A stretch of 64,000 nucleotides of DNA from Eutreptiella sp. 'Long Island Sound 2002' (GCA_964036045.1 OZ038384.1:99674871-99738870); one strand, 5' to 3'. Shown: positions 11,516 through 23,811, numbered from the stretch's first letter. Notes: generated by a model not told the origin, from the sequence alone. Translations and numbers: made by a program.

Positions 11516-12330
11516 CAACTTGCTAGTGTCAGATTCAAACTCCGCAACCGCAGGGCGAGTCTGCCACACTAGCCACCACCAGAATGCTTCTTCTGACGAC
11601 CCATATGTCCACCTCTGAACCTCCACCCACCACCAAATTTCTTCCTCAGGGTCTTATCCCCCCTCCCGGTTCCAACCTACCCATGGCGGGATGCTTGGTT
11701 TCCCCGTCCGACACCAACTTGCTAGTGCCAGATTCAAACATTGCAACCGCAGGTGGAGTCTGCCACACTAGCCACAACCAAAACTCCTCCCCTGCAACCT
11801 ATATCTCCACCTCTGGACCTCCACCCACAATCACATCCCTTCCACAGGGTCCCATCCCCCCTCCCAGTTCCAACCTACCCATGGCGGGATGCTTGGTTTC
11901 CCCATCCGACACCAACTTGCTAGTGCCAGATTCAAACCCTGCAACCGCAGGGCGAGTCTGCCACACTAGCCATCACCAAAACGCCCCTTCTTCAACCCAT
12001 ATCTCCACCTCTGGACCTCCACCCACCATCAAAATCCTTCCTCAGGGTCCCATCCCCCCTCCCGGTTCCAACCTACCCATGGCGGGATGCTTGGTTTCCC
12101 CGTCCTAAACCAACTTGCTAGTGCCAGATTCAAACCCTGCAACCGCAGGGCGAGTCTGCCACACTAGCGGCCACCAAAACGCCTCTTCTGACGACCCATA
12201 TCTCCACCTCTGGACCTCCACCCACCATCACATCCCTTCCTCAGGGTCCCATCCCCCCTCCCGGTTCCAACCTACCCATGGCGGGATGCTTGGTTTCCCC
12301 GTCCGACACCAACTTGCTGGTGCCAGATTC
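11516..12330 (+). repeat. 198-bp tandem repeat, just over four copies
   Basis: The phrase CAACTTGCTAGTGCCAGATT begins at 11516, 11715, 11913, 12111 and 12310, giving periods of 198-199 bases. Because 198 is a multiple of three, one plus-strand frame (11584-12108) stays open over several units and encodes a 66-residue Pro/Ser/Thr-rich repeat. It stops at a TAA at 12106 where the other units read GAC. This more likely reflects the period than a protein-coding role. Confidence 0.8.
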
Positions 12331-13452
12331 AAACCCTGCAAAAACAAAACACCTTCTTTACAGAACCCATTTGTCGCTTGCCGGATGGGTCGGGTGGTCA
12401 TTTGGTGACAAAGCAGGTACTTTGGCTGCTAAAGAGACGAACCTGAGGGGCGGCCAACCAAGTCATTTGCACCATGGGCGCCATGGAAGCACTGAAAATT
12501 CCGTTGCTTTCATTTTGTGGTGCCTCAAGAATTCTTTTTGAAACGACTTCCTTTTTGAAAGCCCTCCATGCCTCTGCGATTGGTTGGGGTGATCATTTGG
12601 TAGCGATACGGGTTGTTAAACTTCCATGCGTACCTGCTTAGTAGCCGCTGAGCCAATGTACCCCACACCATGAGCCGCCCTGTAAAGGTCCGCAACAGCT
12701 GCAGATTGGCTTGTGGCGTGCGGCACAGCCGTTTTTCAAAAAGGTAATGTTTCAGAAATCTCTGTGCTGCCATTGTAAAAGCCTGCGATGATCAGTTTGT
12801 GCCAGTAGGGGCACTTGAGCAGCCATAAAAACAGCTGTAGTTGCCACTAAACCTGAGCACGCTGCACCATTGGCCGGATGGAAGCTTCAAAACAAGTTTT
12901 TGTTAGTACAGCACTTTTTCTCTATCAAGTTGTCTCTCCGATTGAATCTACATATTCTGTTGTACGGTAAGAAATATTTTTGTTCCTTCTCTGGATGTGG
13001 AGGCAAGCAGAGTTTTCGTTTGCGCTCATACCCATTTGGTTCGCTCGAGAGATAGAATACAGTAGTGGCTCCCACATTTTGGAGAAGCTTCACTGGGCCA
13101 TAAATCCATGTTGTGCACTGCCAGAGAATCAGGGTTTTCAAGGGCAGAACATGAAGAGGTATGATGTCAGAAAGCAAGGGTGGGGACAGTGTGGAGCAAG
13201 AAGAGTTCAGGTTGTTCAAGGGGGGCGGGGAAGGGCTGGCGCTGCAACGGTATAGTGGATGATGCATCAGTGGAGCACTAGTAGGAAGGGGGGGGGGCGA
13301 ATAGTAGAATACTTGCTGCAGTCGTTGCGCTGGGTAGTACGGGTGGCAACACCTACATCGCGGGCTTGCTGCTGCCAAAAAACGGTTGCTTCGGGCGCAG
13401 AGGAGCAGTGGAGGTGTGGGGCCTGTCCAGGGGTAACACAAAACAGATTTTG
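12331..13452. other. No supported gene
   Basis: Unique-looking sequence with a minus-strand open frame (13630-12887) that has no recognisable domain and crosses into two different repeats, which argues against it being a gene. Confidence 0.3.
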
Positions 13453-13561
13453 GGGGCATCACACGTGAAAGTGTGATGTGACATGGAGGTGCTTGGTCCG
13501 GGCATCTGAGCATCAGGCTGTGCAGAGGCACCACACGGGGTGTGAGAAAGGACCGACCCAT
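13453..13561 (+). repeat. Left half of an interrupted ~380-bp dispersed repeat
   Basis: This matches 42915-43027 (GGGCATCACAC, then GGTGCTTGGTCCGGGCAT, then GAGGCACCACACGGG). The match stops at CCAT (13558-13561), where LTR copy B begins. The other half of the repeat resumes at 38699, again with CCAT. The uninterrupted copy at 42915-43292 aligns across the join with no gap once one CCAT is removed. Confidence 0.75.
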
Positions 13562-13887
13562 TGACGCGTTCCCGTGGGGGGCCGGCCGCGGGACGCTGCG
13601 GTGGACACGCGCAAGTGAGCAGGCAGGCAAAGCACTACGCTCATAGGGGCATCAATGCGCTCATGTCATGTGACAAAGCGTTTCAGAATCCTTGCCACTC
13701 TGAAATGAGGGAACGAAAGTATGTACAGCAACACATCAGGATATGTACACATGGGGTTAAGACTGGACTGGGGTAAGTGCATCACAGGACAATAGACACT
13801 CAGTCCTAACTCATATCCCAATCCCAGGTCCGACCCTCTCAGTGGCTGGTGGGGGCGGGGGCTCAAACACAACCCATGCCCTGCTCA

Positions 13888-16502
13888 AAACGTCGCCCGT
13901 TCCTTGACACGTCGAGCGCCTCGGCAGCCCCTGCTGCAAAAGTACCCAGTCCTGGCCTCCGTGTACGACTACTCCAATTACAACATGTTCAAAATCTCCT
14001 GTTAAAGATTTCTGGCGACCCGCGAAACCGCCGCCGCCAGATCGCTACTTGAACAAATGCCAGCACCGTCTTTTGATTCAAACTCCAGCAAATCTACGAT
14101 GCCGCTGTAAATTACGCATTCTCAAATTATGCCAGCACCCCACCAAATCGAACTTCCTCAAATTACCGACCTTCCGGAAGAGCCGCTTACCACTCTGCTG
14201 AGGTCCCTGCTTTCATCCATTTCGCACAGACATGACTCCCTTCATGCCGAAAACCCAGCACCCCAAAATACAGGCCAGACGACGCCATCGACACCTTCTG
14301 CTTGTCCGCCAGCTGCTCCCAAGGATCAACCGCCTAGAAGATATCATCTACAATCAGATGAGCCCGACAACCGCCAGCTCTTTCAACACCTGAATCTCAT
14401 CTCAGTCCTGCTGACTCCAGCACACCGAAGACCTGTTTGCCATTATCACAGGCTGGGAATCTGCCGCTACGGAAGAAGATGCTACTATCATCACCCGCAA
14501 CGAACCACAGAAGAGCCGGAAACCGCAAACTGTGCCCGTGTTCACACTTCTACCCCTGAAAAGCCTTTCCGGAGCCGTGCCTACGCGTATCACACCTTCC
14601 AGCACTCCATTGAAACCTACCGTAAGCCAAAAGATTGTAATTCGACAGCACAGTTCTCCCGCCGCGCAATCTTGTTTGACAGTCAAGTAGCGTGGACTTC
14701 CAGAATCTACGCATCGCCCAATTTGCCGTCAACGCACTACCTCAAACCAGAAGTTCGAGAGGAATCTCCGAGCCACCCGACCCCACGAGGGACTAAAGCT
14801 ACAATCTTCCAAACCAGCCAACTGTATGTTGAAGCACCCTACCGGACACAACAGGATTTTGAAACCAACACGCTTCCAGGGATCTCACCCGCACCCAATC
14901 TCAACCCGCAGTCGCAGCCCTTCGCGTCGGAAACCTCTAGATTTAAATCCCCCACCGTCTGGGATTCGCTGAAGGATGAAGGAAATTTTCAATCATGCGA
15001 GGACGATGACAACCACTGGTATAGTGTCACAAAGACGTTGAAAAAACCACAAAATCGAACTCCGAGATCCACTGCATCAACTCACCGCTATGTGGAGTGC
15101 TGCCGAAGATGGACTCTTGAAGAGAGCACACAGCAGTGGTTCAAAAACAAAAGATTGCCTATCCCCAAGAGATGCCAAGCATGCCGAGACCGACGCAAAA
15201 GCCGAACCCCACATCACAAACCGAAGACGCCACGACCACTCCATATACACCAAGTGCCATTCAGCAGCGAACAGAGATGGAATGTAAGCGCAGAGAGGCA
15301 AGAACGCCGCTCCGCTGAAACTCCGCCACCGAGCCCGCCGAGTTCCCAAACACCGAGCCCCCCGCGAGGACGCTTCTGGGATGACACTGAAGATTCTGAC
15401 ACTAATGCTGCTCCCACTAAGCTGGAGCCACTAAATTACTGGAATGACAGCTCTTTGGTATATGATACACCTGCTGAGCAGGAGTCACTCCTGTGCCCAA
15501 ATGAACCAGCATTTCACCAGTCCCTCTCCGAAATTTTATCCACCGTTTTCCACACACACTTCCGTACCACTGAGACGTGGCACATAAATGCACGTCAAGC
15601 CAGTCTGTTTCCAATTGTACCTGCTGACTCAGACTCAGACATCGAAATGCCGTACCTCCAATCCAGCTCCAGCGACTCTGATAAATCTTCGATCACACAT
15701 CAGGGCAACAGGTCCGATTCTTTGGAATCTTTCAACTTCCCAGACTTGGCTACCAGTTCACTGCCGACCTTCCAACATGCCTGCAACCCGGAAGACTTGG
15801 GAACTGATCAGAAAAACATTTATGCCATTCTTGCAATGCTCTGCACAGTGCATGATCTGTCTGCCATCCAAGGTCTCTACCGGCTATACGAGGAACTGCC
15901 ATGGTTTCCCCGAGGAAAAGACCTCACCAGCGATTCGCTGTTTGATATCCTGTTTGACTCCTCCTTAAAAACCCCAAGCCTGATCAAATACCTCCAAAGC
16001 AGCAGGGTACCGCACACCACTGTGGAGATGTGTATCAAGATCCGGGCAACCGATACTTTCCCAAAAATGCAAGCTATATACCACGAATTGATCGAAAAAC
16101 AACTGTGGGACACATTTCGCACAGATGCATACACAGTACTTCAGGACTAAAAGACTGTCAGAGTGGAATACTGCAACAGCAGGGAACAGAGGAGTACAGC
16201 TAAGCCAAAGCTGGAAACACTGAAGTACCTGGTGATCAGTCCTGCATCAGTCTTTTTTTTCCTTTTTTTTTCTATTTATTTTCTCGTCTTCAAACATTTC
16301 CATCTCCACTTACTCAACAGGAGTAAGCGAAAGAGGACACCACACCATCAGTGTTCATACTTCAGAAAGGTGCTCAAAGAAAGAGTTACTTAGTTTTCTG
16401 AGTGACCAATTGTTCACGTGATTGAAGACTTCACCTTGTAAGCCACAACAGACGGAGCCCCCCAGCACCCCGGGGGTAACGCGGGGATGCACAGAGCAAA
16501 AA
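13888..16502 (+). mobile_element. Retroposon or retrogene insertion with 17-bp target-site duplication
   Basis: AACCCATGCCCTGCTCA occurs at 13871-13887 and again at 16503-16519. LTR copy C has the same sequence once and runs uninterrupted through it (near 35985). The 2,615-base insert ends in CAAAAAA on the plus strand and contains one long intronless ORF with a T-rich 3' untranslated region. A long duplication, an A-rich 3' tail and the absence of terminal repeats are what target-primed reverse transcription leaves. No reverse transcriptase is encoded, so the insert was mobilised in trans. Confidence 0.8.
14129..16150 (+). CDS. CCCH zinc-finger and zinc-ribbon-like protein, 673 aa, inside the retroposon
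   Basis: This is an intact frame from ATG to TAA. A CCCH zinc finger lies at C104, C112, C118 and H122 (spacing C-x7-C-x5-C-x3-H), a type that usually binds single-stranded RNA. A second Cys module has CC at 324-325 and C349/C352, with the W...QQWF..K.LP.PKRC.AC spacing resembling short zinc-ribbon domains. Long stretches between are Pro/Ser/Thr/Gln-rich and probably disordered. The last ~140 residues look folded and helical (LYRLYEELPWFPRG, then LFDILFDSSLKTPSL). The ATG has no competing in-frame upstream start. The product could be a host RNA-binding protein copied from mRNA, or the ORF1/Gag-like protein of a LINE whose polymerase is absent here. RNA binding is inferred from the CCCH finger. 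Confidence 0.7.
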   Translation: MPAPHQIELPQITDLPEEPLTTLLRSLLSSISHRHDSLHAENPAPQNTGQTTPSTPSACPPAAPKDQPPRRYHLQSDEPDNRQLFQHLNLISVLLTPAHRRPVCHYHRLGICRYGRRCYYHHPQRTTEEPETANCARVHTSTPEKPFRSRAYAYHTFQHSIETYRKPKDCNSTAQFSRRAILFDSQVAWTSRIYASPNLPSTHYLKPEVREESPSHPTPRGTKATIFQTSQLYVEAPYRTQQDFETNTLPGISPAPNLNPQSQPFASETSRFKSPTVWDSLKDEGNFQSCEDDDNHWYSVTKTLKKPQNRTPRSTASTHRYVECCRRWTLEESTQQWFKNKRLPIPKRCQACRDRRKSRTPHHKPKTPRPLHIHQVPFSSEQRWNVSAERQERRSAETPPPSPPSSQTPSPPRGRFWDDTEDSDTNAAPTKLEPLNYWNDSSLVYDTPAEQESLLCPNEPAFHQSLSEILSTVFHTHFRTTETWHINARQASLFPIVPADSDSDIEMPYLQSSSSDSDKSSITHQGNRSDSLESFNFPDLATSSLPTFQHACNPEDLGTDQKNIYAILAMLCTVHDLSAIQGLYRLYEELPWFPRGKDLTSDSLFDILFDSSLKTPSLIKYLQSSRVPHTTVEMCIKIRATDTFPKMQAIYHELIEKQLWDTFRTDAYTVLQD

Positions 16503-19178
16503 AACCCATGCCCTGCTCAGTCCGGACCCTGAAACCATGGCAATGGGGGATGTGTCTCGCCCAGCCACAGGCGAGTTCCTGGGAACCAAGGCGCTCCAAG
16601 GCCAACCGACAGTGGCTCCCAATGCTCCCTCAACAGCAGGTCCCAACTCTCCTCTGAGCGAAAGATATGGCCCCGCCATTATCTCTCAGGAGTTGGTAGC
16701 TGAAAATGGGCTGTTTCAGCCCAAACTGAAATTAACTCAAAAATCCCCGAAATTGACCCCTCGTCCGGACCCGCCAGAGGTAGGGATGAGGCAACTGACC
16801 CTATGCTCTTCGAGTACGAACTCCCTGAGGCCCTCACCCAACCTGGTTCCCTCTGAGGTCCCGGCATCAGGGCACCACGTGTTCGTCAAGTGGGGTCATG
16901 ATGCCAAAATCATCAAAATTGGCCTCATTCCCACGCGTGGCTCGCCCGGCCAACGCAAGGCCAATGGCTCACAGGGTAGGAGGCAGGACCTGGGATTTCT
17001 ATCTGAGTGTACAACCTGGAGTTAGCTCCGGGCTCCCTATGGGCTTAGAGAAATGGGCCCGCCAATTGACCACACGGAAGGGGGAAATTGGGGTCCCAAA
17101 GTGGGGTCATTTTGGCTGCCTGAAATGAGCCAAAATTCGGGGTGCTCCCAATAGTATATCTCCACGCCGGCTTGGAGATCGGATCAGCCATTCCATAGGC
17201 GATCCACCGGGATTCGAACGCAGAATCCCATGCACTTGGCCCCCGAGGATCTGCATGCCACTCGGCGTGGTGACAATCCCAATTGGGTCCACAAATGCCA
17301 AAATGGCAAAATTGCCCACACTCACTTTGGGCTAGCGCCTTAACGAAGGTTGCTCCGCTTCGCCCACGTGGTGTGTGAACCATGGGGACCAATATACATA
17401 ATACCCATGTCATATATGGTCCATTGGTCCATGCGTCCGGCGTGCACGGGTGGGCTCAGCATAGTGCACGGCGGGCAGCAAAAGTGGAAAATTGCACAAA
17501 ATGGCCAAAAATGCGCACACTCATGGTTGGGGCAAATGAGGCACATGCCCGACTTGGACCGGAGTGTGCCATAGGATTGGTATCAAGTCAAGTGTGTCCA
17601 ACATATCTTTTCGGCGTCGCCCAACTCCTCCGGTTTTGGGAATTGCAGGGTCGCCAAGTGAGCCCATGATTTGGGATGGTCCCAAACCGCCAATATGGCG
17701 GCCACGGTATGCCAAGTCCACGAGGAGTTATTCGCCGGGTCCAAGATATGTTGGGCACCGAAGTATGTACCCCCAGAACATACTTGAGTCATGATGTCAA
17801 TTGAGCGCAACGTTGAGATACACGGTCGCCACTTGACATCATGACGGGCCAAAAACAGCAAAATTGGTACAAAAACACACAAAAGTGCCTTGCAAGGTGC
17901 ACAATTATATTATAATATCTTCGGCTTGGATCGTGCAATCAACTAATCCTTCTAAACACAATGACTTGACACCAATGACCTTCGATTCCACTTATGTGCT
18001 CCACTTGGGGCGCTTTGAAAGGTTACGAGCGCTACTTCCCAAGTGGGCGCATGAAAATATGGAAAATTGCAAAACACACACCTTGCTCCCAACGCATCGC
18101 TTCGGGATCGCCACACAAGCTTCCCTTCACGGAGGTTAGGCTTGCAATTGATCGTAGGGAGTATGGAGAAGGGGCTTGAACAATATGAGGTCCATTGGCG
18201 GGCTTGGCTTGGAGCGATGGACCCGCCAAATGGGCACGCAACACAACACAAGGCACATACTCCATATTGCCCAAAAAGGTAGCTCCCCCCACGATATGTC
18301 ATGCCCCTCCAAGGGCAGAACTTTGTGTCAATCGCTCATAGGAACTCAAGGAGAGTTCCTATGCAACACCAACACTTGCGCGCTACACTCGAAAGTTATC
18401 TGAATGCACGCAATATCATGGCCATAGAGTTACAACGCAAACTCTACCCTCTTGACCATGATCCATTACACTCGCGCGCACGTGTGGAGACGCAAGGCAT
18501 ATGATGCTTCCTAAATTACATCGGGAGTATTGTGAATACATCCCACGTTTCCTTATTGTCATTCCGAATCAACTTTGTTTTGCCCATATCTTTAAGACAA
18601 ATGGAGGGCAGGATAAAAGGAAAGTTGATTCGTGCATAGGGAAGCACGTAGGTCCACTCGAAAGAGGTCAAATCAAGTGCGGGGATGTCGAAGTCGAAAA
18701 TCCGATTTCGACACCCTCAAAAATTCGGATTAAGGTTGCGAGTGTAGAATGTGAAAATTGCGGATGCATCAACGCAATTCCTGAAGACTTTAGAGCCTTC
18801 GTCACGGATAGCGTTAAAATTTCCATTATAAACAGTTAAACTGGCGGTTACGGTAAAGTCGCGATCCAACCGCCAGCAGTCAAAACAGTGAGTATCAGAA
18901 CGGAAGCGTAAAAATTGACGGAAACAATATGAAAATAAAACCCTGTTGATTCCTGATATTCCGATATACAAATCTCCGCTGGCGGTGCATCGGTTGCCGA
19001 TGCGGGGCTTTACGGCACGGAACACGCTCCCGCCGGGCTCGCACCGGGCGTCAACGGGCGCCTTCCGTACATGGGGTTAGTGGACCGGAGACCGGTCTTC
19101 CCTTCCGTACTTGGGGTTAGTGGACCGGAGACCGGTTGTATGCCGTAACCTAGCCATGGGGTTCTGGGTACCGCTTCA

Positions 19179-19189
19179 CCCCCCTCCTT
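19179..19189 (-). other. Polypurine tract of the LTR retrotransposon
   Basis: Minus-strand AAGGAGGGGGG lies immediately before the TG of LTR copy B, where plus-strand DNA priming occurs in LTR elements. Confidence 0.65.
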
Positions 19190-20657
19190 AGAGCAAACCC
19201 TGGGGGGGCTCGATAACACCCACGCATGGCAGCGGGTACCCAGGACCATTCCCTGAAGGGGGGGTGTCAGATCCTCACTTCAGGCTGATTCCCAGGTTAG
19301 ACCGCCCAAATCTCACAGTAAAACAGGTATGATGCTGTAATTGATGGTAACTGCAGGTATGGTATCAAGTATCAAGTCCCGGGTCCTGGCGGCGATTGTT
19401 CGGCATCCAAAGGACCCGTTAACCCATACCAGGCGCACCGGGTGCCGGCTGCTACGGTCACCACCACAGTGGCAGTGGCATACACGGCCAACATAGGCGA
19501 CACACGACGACCGAGGTGGTCCCGTAGGTCGAGAGCGACCACAAAGATCCATCAGGCTACCCCAAGCTTCCCAAGGCCCGCCGACTGAGGAGAGTCCCAA
19601 CGGGTCCTTCCTCGGGCGCACCATGTCCATATCCATACGACGCGAGTCCAGAGTGATACAGCCGAACTCCTTAAGGGATCTTAAGGGAGCTCCTCCTTAA
19701 GGGATCGGGCATCAAGGCCGTCTTTTCCCTCGCCCTATTACCACGAAGGCCATACATGAGGGAGTCCTCATGCAGTGTGGGCGGAGGCGTCGACTCCTCA
19801 AACCACCAGTTTCCCAGGCAGACTGACCGAGGTCAGGAGCACCGGAGGCCGCCATCCGACTGCAAGTGCGTCTGCGAGTCGGTAGGCTCACACTGGGACT
19901 GACAGTGGCGGACCGCTGGGAGTGTAGTCAGGCAACTGGGCTTCCCGCCTGGCGCCATCAGGATCTCCACATCACAGCGAATAGGGCAACACGGTATCAC
20001 AGGCACTCAAACAGAAGAAACTGTATGTAGGTACTGGTCCAGGCTGGACCTCAAGTAATAGCATGTAAACGGCGACTCAGGGCGCCTTCGTATCCGATTC
20101 CGTGAAAAACAGTCCACACTCAGTGATGGGCTAACATACAGATGCACATATCCTGGAGGGGCAGAAAAACAAGCAATAAATGGGGTAACAGGCGTGTAAA
20201 CACACTCTGGACAGAGTGCCAAACGGCGCCCCGGTTAGGATAAGGCATATGCAGGAGGGTGGACAGGAAAACGCCTGAGTTCAGGCCATATATAGTCTGC
20301 AGACACACGTCGACTGGTCTGGATTCCGCAAGTGCCATGGAACCAGACCACACACCAAAAATCACAATGCCGATGACAGCGGCATCCGTTGCGCAACGTC
20401 GTATGGGCTTCAAGGCCCCAAGAGCTCAGAAAAATGAAGGTCAGTCGCCCTACCTGGTTTCCCAAGGATTCAGCAGGGGGGGGAGTGACAAATGGAAGTG
20501 AAAAAGAGGGGCCATCCTCCTCTGCATTCAGCAGGGGGGGGTATATGGCCACTCTGATGGCAGGTCACCGGAAGATAGAAGAGAGCAAGCAAGTAAGGGA
20601 CGATCCGTCGACCTCACAAGCGCTCATAACACATCAGGGGAGAGCTCAGGGCGCTGA
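19190..20657 (-). other. 3' non-coding region of the retrotransposon
   Basis: About 1.5 kb between the end of the chromodomain ORF and the polypurine tract. It contains two G-runs after CAGCA (20476-20483 and 20532-20540) and no supported ORF. Confidence 0.5.
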
Positions 20658-23600
20658 TCAGGCACCCCTGGCTGCAATCGCCCGGGTGAGTGCTGCCAAG
20701 TCAGAAACGTGGATCTTGGTCTTGTGCTTGCGGATGTACTCCATGAAGGGAGTATTGACCCGCGGCACGAACGAGGAGACGGGTTCCCGGGTGTCGTGGG
20801 ACGGCCCATAGCCTCGCCAACGAACCTTGAACTCCAGGCCTCCTGGTGCCGAGGCTTTCGGACGCTGAGCCAGGATCTTCTCGACAGTATAGTCGTCCTG
20901 CTCAGCATAGTCATCATCCGAATCAGCCTCATGTGCGGCATAGCTCAGGGACACATGTTGGCCACGGAGGTCGGGTTCCCGCACACGAAGTTGACTCTCG
21001 TGGCGCTCCCGGAACTGTCCGTGACCCACCTTGATGCGGTAGATGTCCTCACCAATCCTGCGGACCACCTCGCCGGGTGTGAACCAGGTCTTGGTGCGGT
21101 GGGTGCCCATGGGGCGGGGTCAGATTACCCACACCGGGTCTCCCACCCTGAACTTCTGCGCTGTCGAGCTTGGGGCGGACTTCTGACGCTCAGCATGCTC
21201 CTTCTCGAGCTGCTGGCGGATGTCCCGCGCCGTTTGCTCTTGCCGCGCGAAGAATTCCTTGGCATCCATGGCCATGCCATCACCAGACAAGGGAAGTCCC
21301 CTACCAAGGGGGTCCCTGCCGAGCAGAATCTGGTGAGGGGACAGACCACCCGGTGTGGGGGTGTCATGATGGGCCTTCAGAGCAGGCCACATCTCCTCAA
21401 ACCAGTTCCGACGTGGATTGGTGATGTGGATCTTGCGCAGCTTCTCGAACAGCTGCCGTCCAGCCACTTCAGCACGGCCGTTAGACCGGCTGAGATAGGC
21501 GACGCTCTTGGCATGACGTATCCCCATGAGGGAACACATAGCCTTGAACCAGCCACCAGTAAACTGGGGCCCTCGGTCACTGCAAATGGTGCGGGGGATG
21601 TCAAAGACGGTCAGCCAATGACGAATCATCATGACTGCTACTTCCTTGGCAAGCAACCCCTTTTTGCGTGCCCGAACGGCTACTACGTAGCCACTGTGGC
21701 GATCCACGCAGAGAACCACACAGTCAAAGGTCTCCTTGCCAATGTGCACTTCGGGCATGGAGAAGACGTCCATGGCCACGCTCTCCATGGGCTGGTCAGG
21801 AACCGGGGTCCATTGGGGTTCCCCCTTGACGTTCCGGTTATCGGGATTGCAGGCCTGACAGACCGAGCAACCCTTCCTGACCTTCTTGATAGCGGTGTAG
21901 AGAACGATATGGTCGATCTCGAACCGACGCTGCATGTCAAGGGCTTGCTTCTTGACCCCTGGGTGCAGCATGTGGTGGTGCCAAGCTTCACAAAGCTCGA
22001 GCACCCGGGACTCCGGTACTAGCAGCTTACCATTCCAGTAGAGCTTGCCATCTTCCTCGGTCAGCCCCTTTGGCCACTTCTGCCCGTCGTCAGGGTCGGT
22101 CACAGCCCTATACTCGGCCGCAAAGGCCTCAGACTTGGCGTAATCGTCGGTCCAGTCGTCTTGGAGGCAAGACTCCGGGAAGAGGTGCTTGTCGGACTCA
22201 GCTCCCTCAGGGGCGAATACACTGACCGCTCTGCTCACCCTCGACGCGAGGGGGGCATCCGCAGCCATGACGACGAAGCATTTAGCACCCTCCTCCTCCA
22301 TCAGGCGCTCCATCTCGATGATCCTCTTGGCTTCAGCGGTCTCAGCCTCATCGCCATGGGCAGAGATATCCGTCATGCCCTTGCTGGCGGGATAGGCCCA
22401 CCTGCTGAGACAGTCCGCCACGGTGTTATCCTTTCCAGGAATATACACAACCGTAAGGTCGAACTTGGCCAAGGTCTCATGCCATCTTGCCCGTCGGGAG
22501 GCGGGACCTGAGGGGGTGTCCACTTGCTCCTTGTGCCACGACTGCAGACTCTGATGGTCGGTGCAGACGGTGACGGGATGGAGGGCTATGTACCCGGCCC
22601 ATTTCCTGAGAGCCATGACGATGGCATACGCCTCCTTTTCACGGGGCGTCCACGTCCGTCTCTGGCCTTCTGCCAGGACTCGGCTCCAGAAGGCCACGGG
22701 CACGTGCCTCCCGTCGTCAAGCACTTGCTCCAACACAGCGCCAATGGCGTAGTCGGAAGCGTCGGTGCGCAGGACGAACCCTCGGTCGGGATCCACGAGG
22801 TGCAGACCCACTGCGGATAGCAGCGCCTGCTTCATCCCCTCAAAGGCACGGTTGGACTCAGCTGTCCAGACCAGAGCCTTCTTGGACCCCTTCTTGGTCT
22901 CCTCTCGGTTGCCCTTGAGCATGGTCGTCATGGGGGCTGCATACTCGGCATACATTTTGATATACCCCGAGTAGTAGTTGCAGAACCCCAGATACGCCCG
23001 TAGCTCAGAGACCGTCTTGGGCTTTTCCCAGTGCTCAATCGCAGCCACCTTGCCAGGTATGGGCTTTCGCTGCCCGTTCCCGACTACGTGGCCAGCGAAG
23101 ACCACCTCGCTTACCGCAATGGTGGCCTTGTCACTGCTGCCCGTGAGTTTGTGCCGAACCAGAAGGTCGAGCACTCGAGTGATGTCCCTTTCATGTGCCT
23201 CAAGGAGCTCCTCGTAGCTCATACTGGGGTCCCCGGACGCGATGATCACGTCGTCCACGAAGGGGTCTGCACAGTCACGCAACGGCTCAAGCAGGTTCTC
23301 CAGCATCCGCTGAAAAGCCGCATTGCCGTTGGTAACGCCCATGGGCATCACCTTCCACTGGAGAGGTCCAAGTGGGGTGCTCATGGCTGTGCAGGCACGG
23401 GACTCCTCGGCGAGAGGCATCTGATGATAACCATGTTTCAGGTCAATCACCGTGAAGATCCTCCGCCGGTGTTGCTTTTGCAGCATGTCCTCAATGAGGG
23501 GCAGCGTATAGCTGTCGTGCTGCGTTTGGGCGTTCAGGCCGCGGTAGTCGACCACGAGCCGCCACTCACCGACAACCTTCTTGGGGACGACGAAGCACGG

Positions 23601-23811
23601 AGAGGCCCATTCGCAGTGGCACGGCTCGAGCCAGCCTCTCTGGATGAAGTCACGGAGGATCTTCTCCATGGCCTCTTTCCTCTCGCCCCTCAGGGCAAAC
23701 TCCCGGTGCCGATACACACGGGGGTCCTGCTTCAGTGGTATCTTGGACTTGCCATACGGTCCACGCACCGGTGGGGGAAACACAGGCTTACCGCTGAAGA
23801 AGGTATCACCA
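20658..23811 (-). pseudogene. pol: Ty3/gypsy pol: reverse transcriptase, RNase H, integrase, chromodomain; internal stop and missing N-terminus
   Basis: The main frame (23783-21120, 887 aa) holds an RT with D114 and a FVDD box (175-178), and an RNase H with D341, E384 and D409. The integrase has an HHCC finger (H603/H607, C639/C642) and catalytic D672, D736 and E772, with the canonical 35-residue D-E spacing. A TGA at 21120-21122 interrupts the integrase C-terminal domain. The same frame then continues 150 more codons from 21110 through a chromodomain (about residues 74-120 of that piece), ending in TGA at 20658. The third aromatic cage position, normally Trp in DTWEP, is Arg here (DTREP). 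The open frame continues upstream of the first ATG to the transposon boundary at 23811. Protease and Gag are absent, so the copy is non-autonomous. The family's proteins make and integrate cDNA in the nucleus. Confidence 0.9.

Larger units (their letters stand above)
13562..19178 (-). repeat. 3' LTR (copy B), interrupted by a retroposon
   Basis: It has TG...CA termini (minus strand TGAAGCGG...GCGTCA). Removing the 13888-16519 insertion and its duplication leaves about 3.0 kb collinear with copy C. Relative to C it lacks about 45 bases near 18566. Near its outer end, a 38-base phrase (CCTTCCGTAC..TGGGGTTAG..GGACCGGAG) is tandemly doubled at 19067-19140, and copy C shares this. Confidence 0.8.

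Noticed and set aside
12887-13630. 247-codon minus-strand ORF
   Set aside because: It crosses from unique sequence through the split repeat into the LTR and shows no domain.
16163-16393. Continuation of the CCCH frame after its TAA
   Set aside because: The frame runs into poly-T (FFFLFFSIYF) typical of a 3' untranslated region, and protein-like composition stops at the TAA.
19265-20490. TGTCA...TGACA ends that could mark a further solo LTR between the pol gene and the polypurine tract
   Set aside because: No flanking duplication, no second copy and no primer or polypurine site. The true LTR with polypurine tract lies immediately to the left, so this is read as the element's 3' non-coding region.
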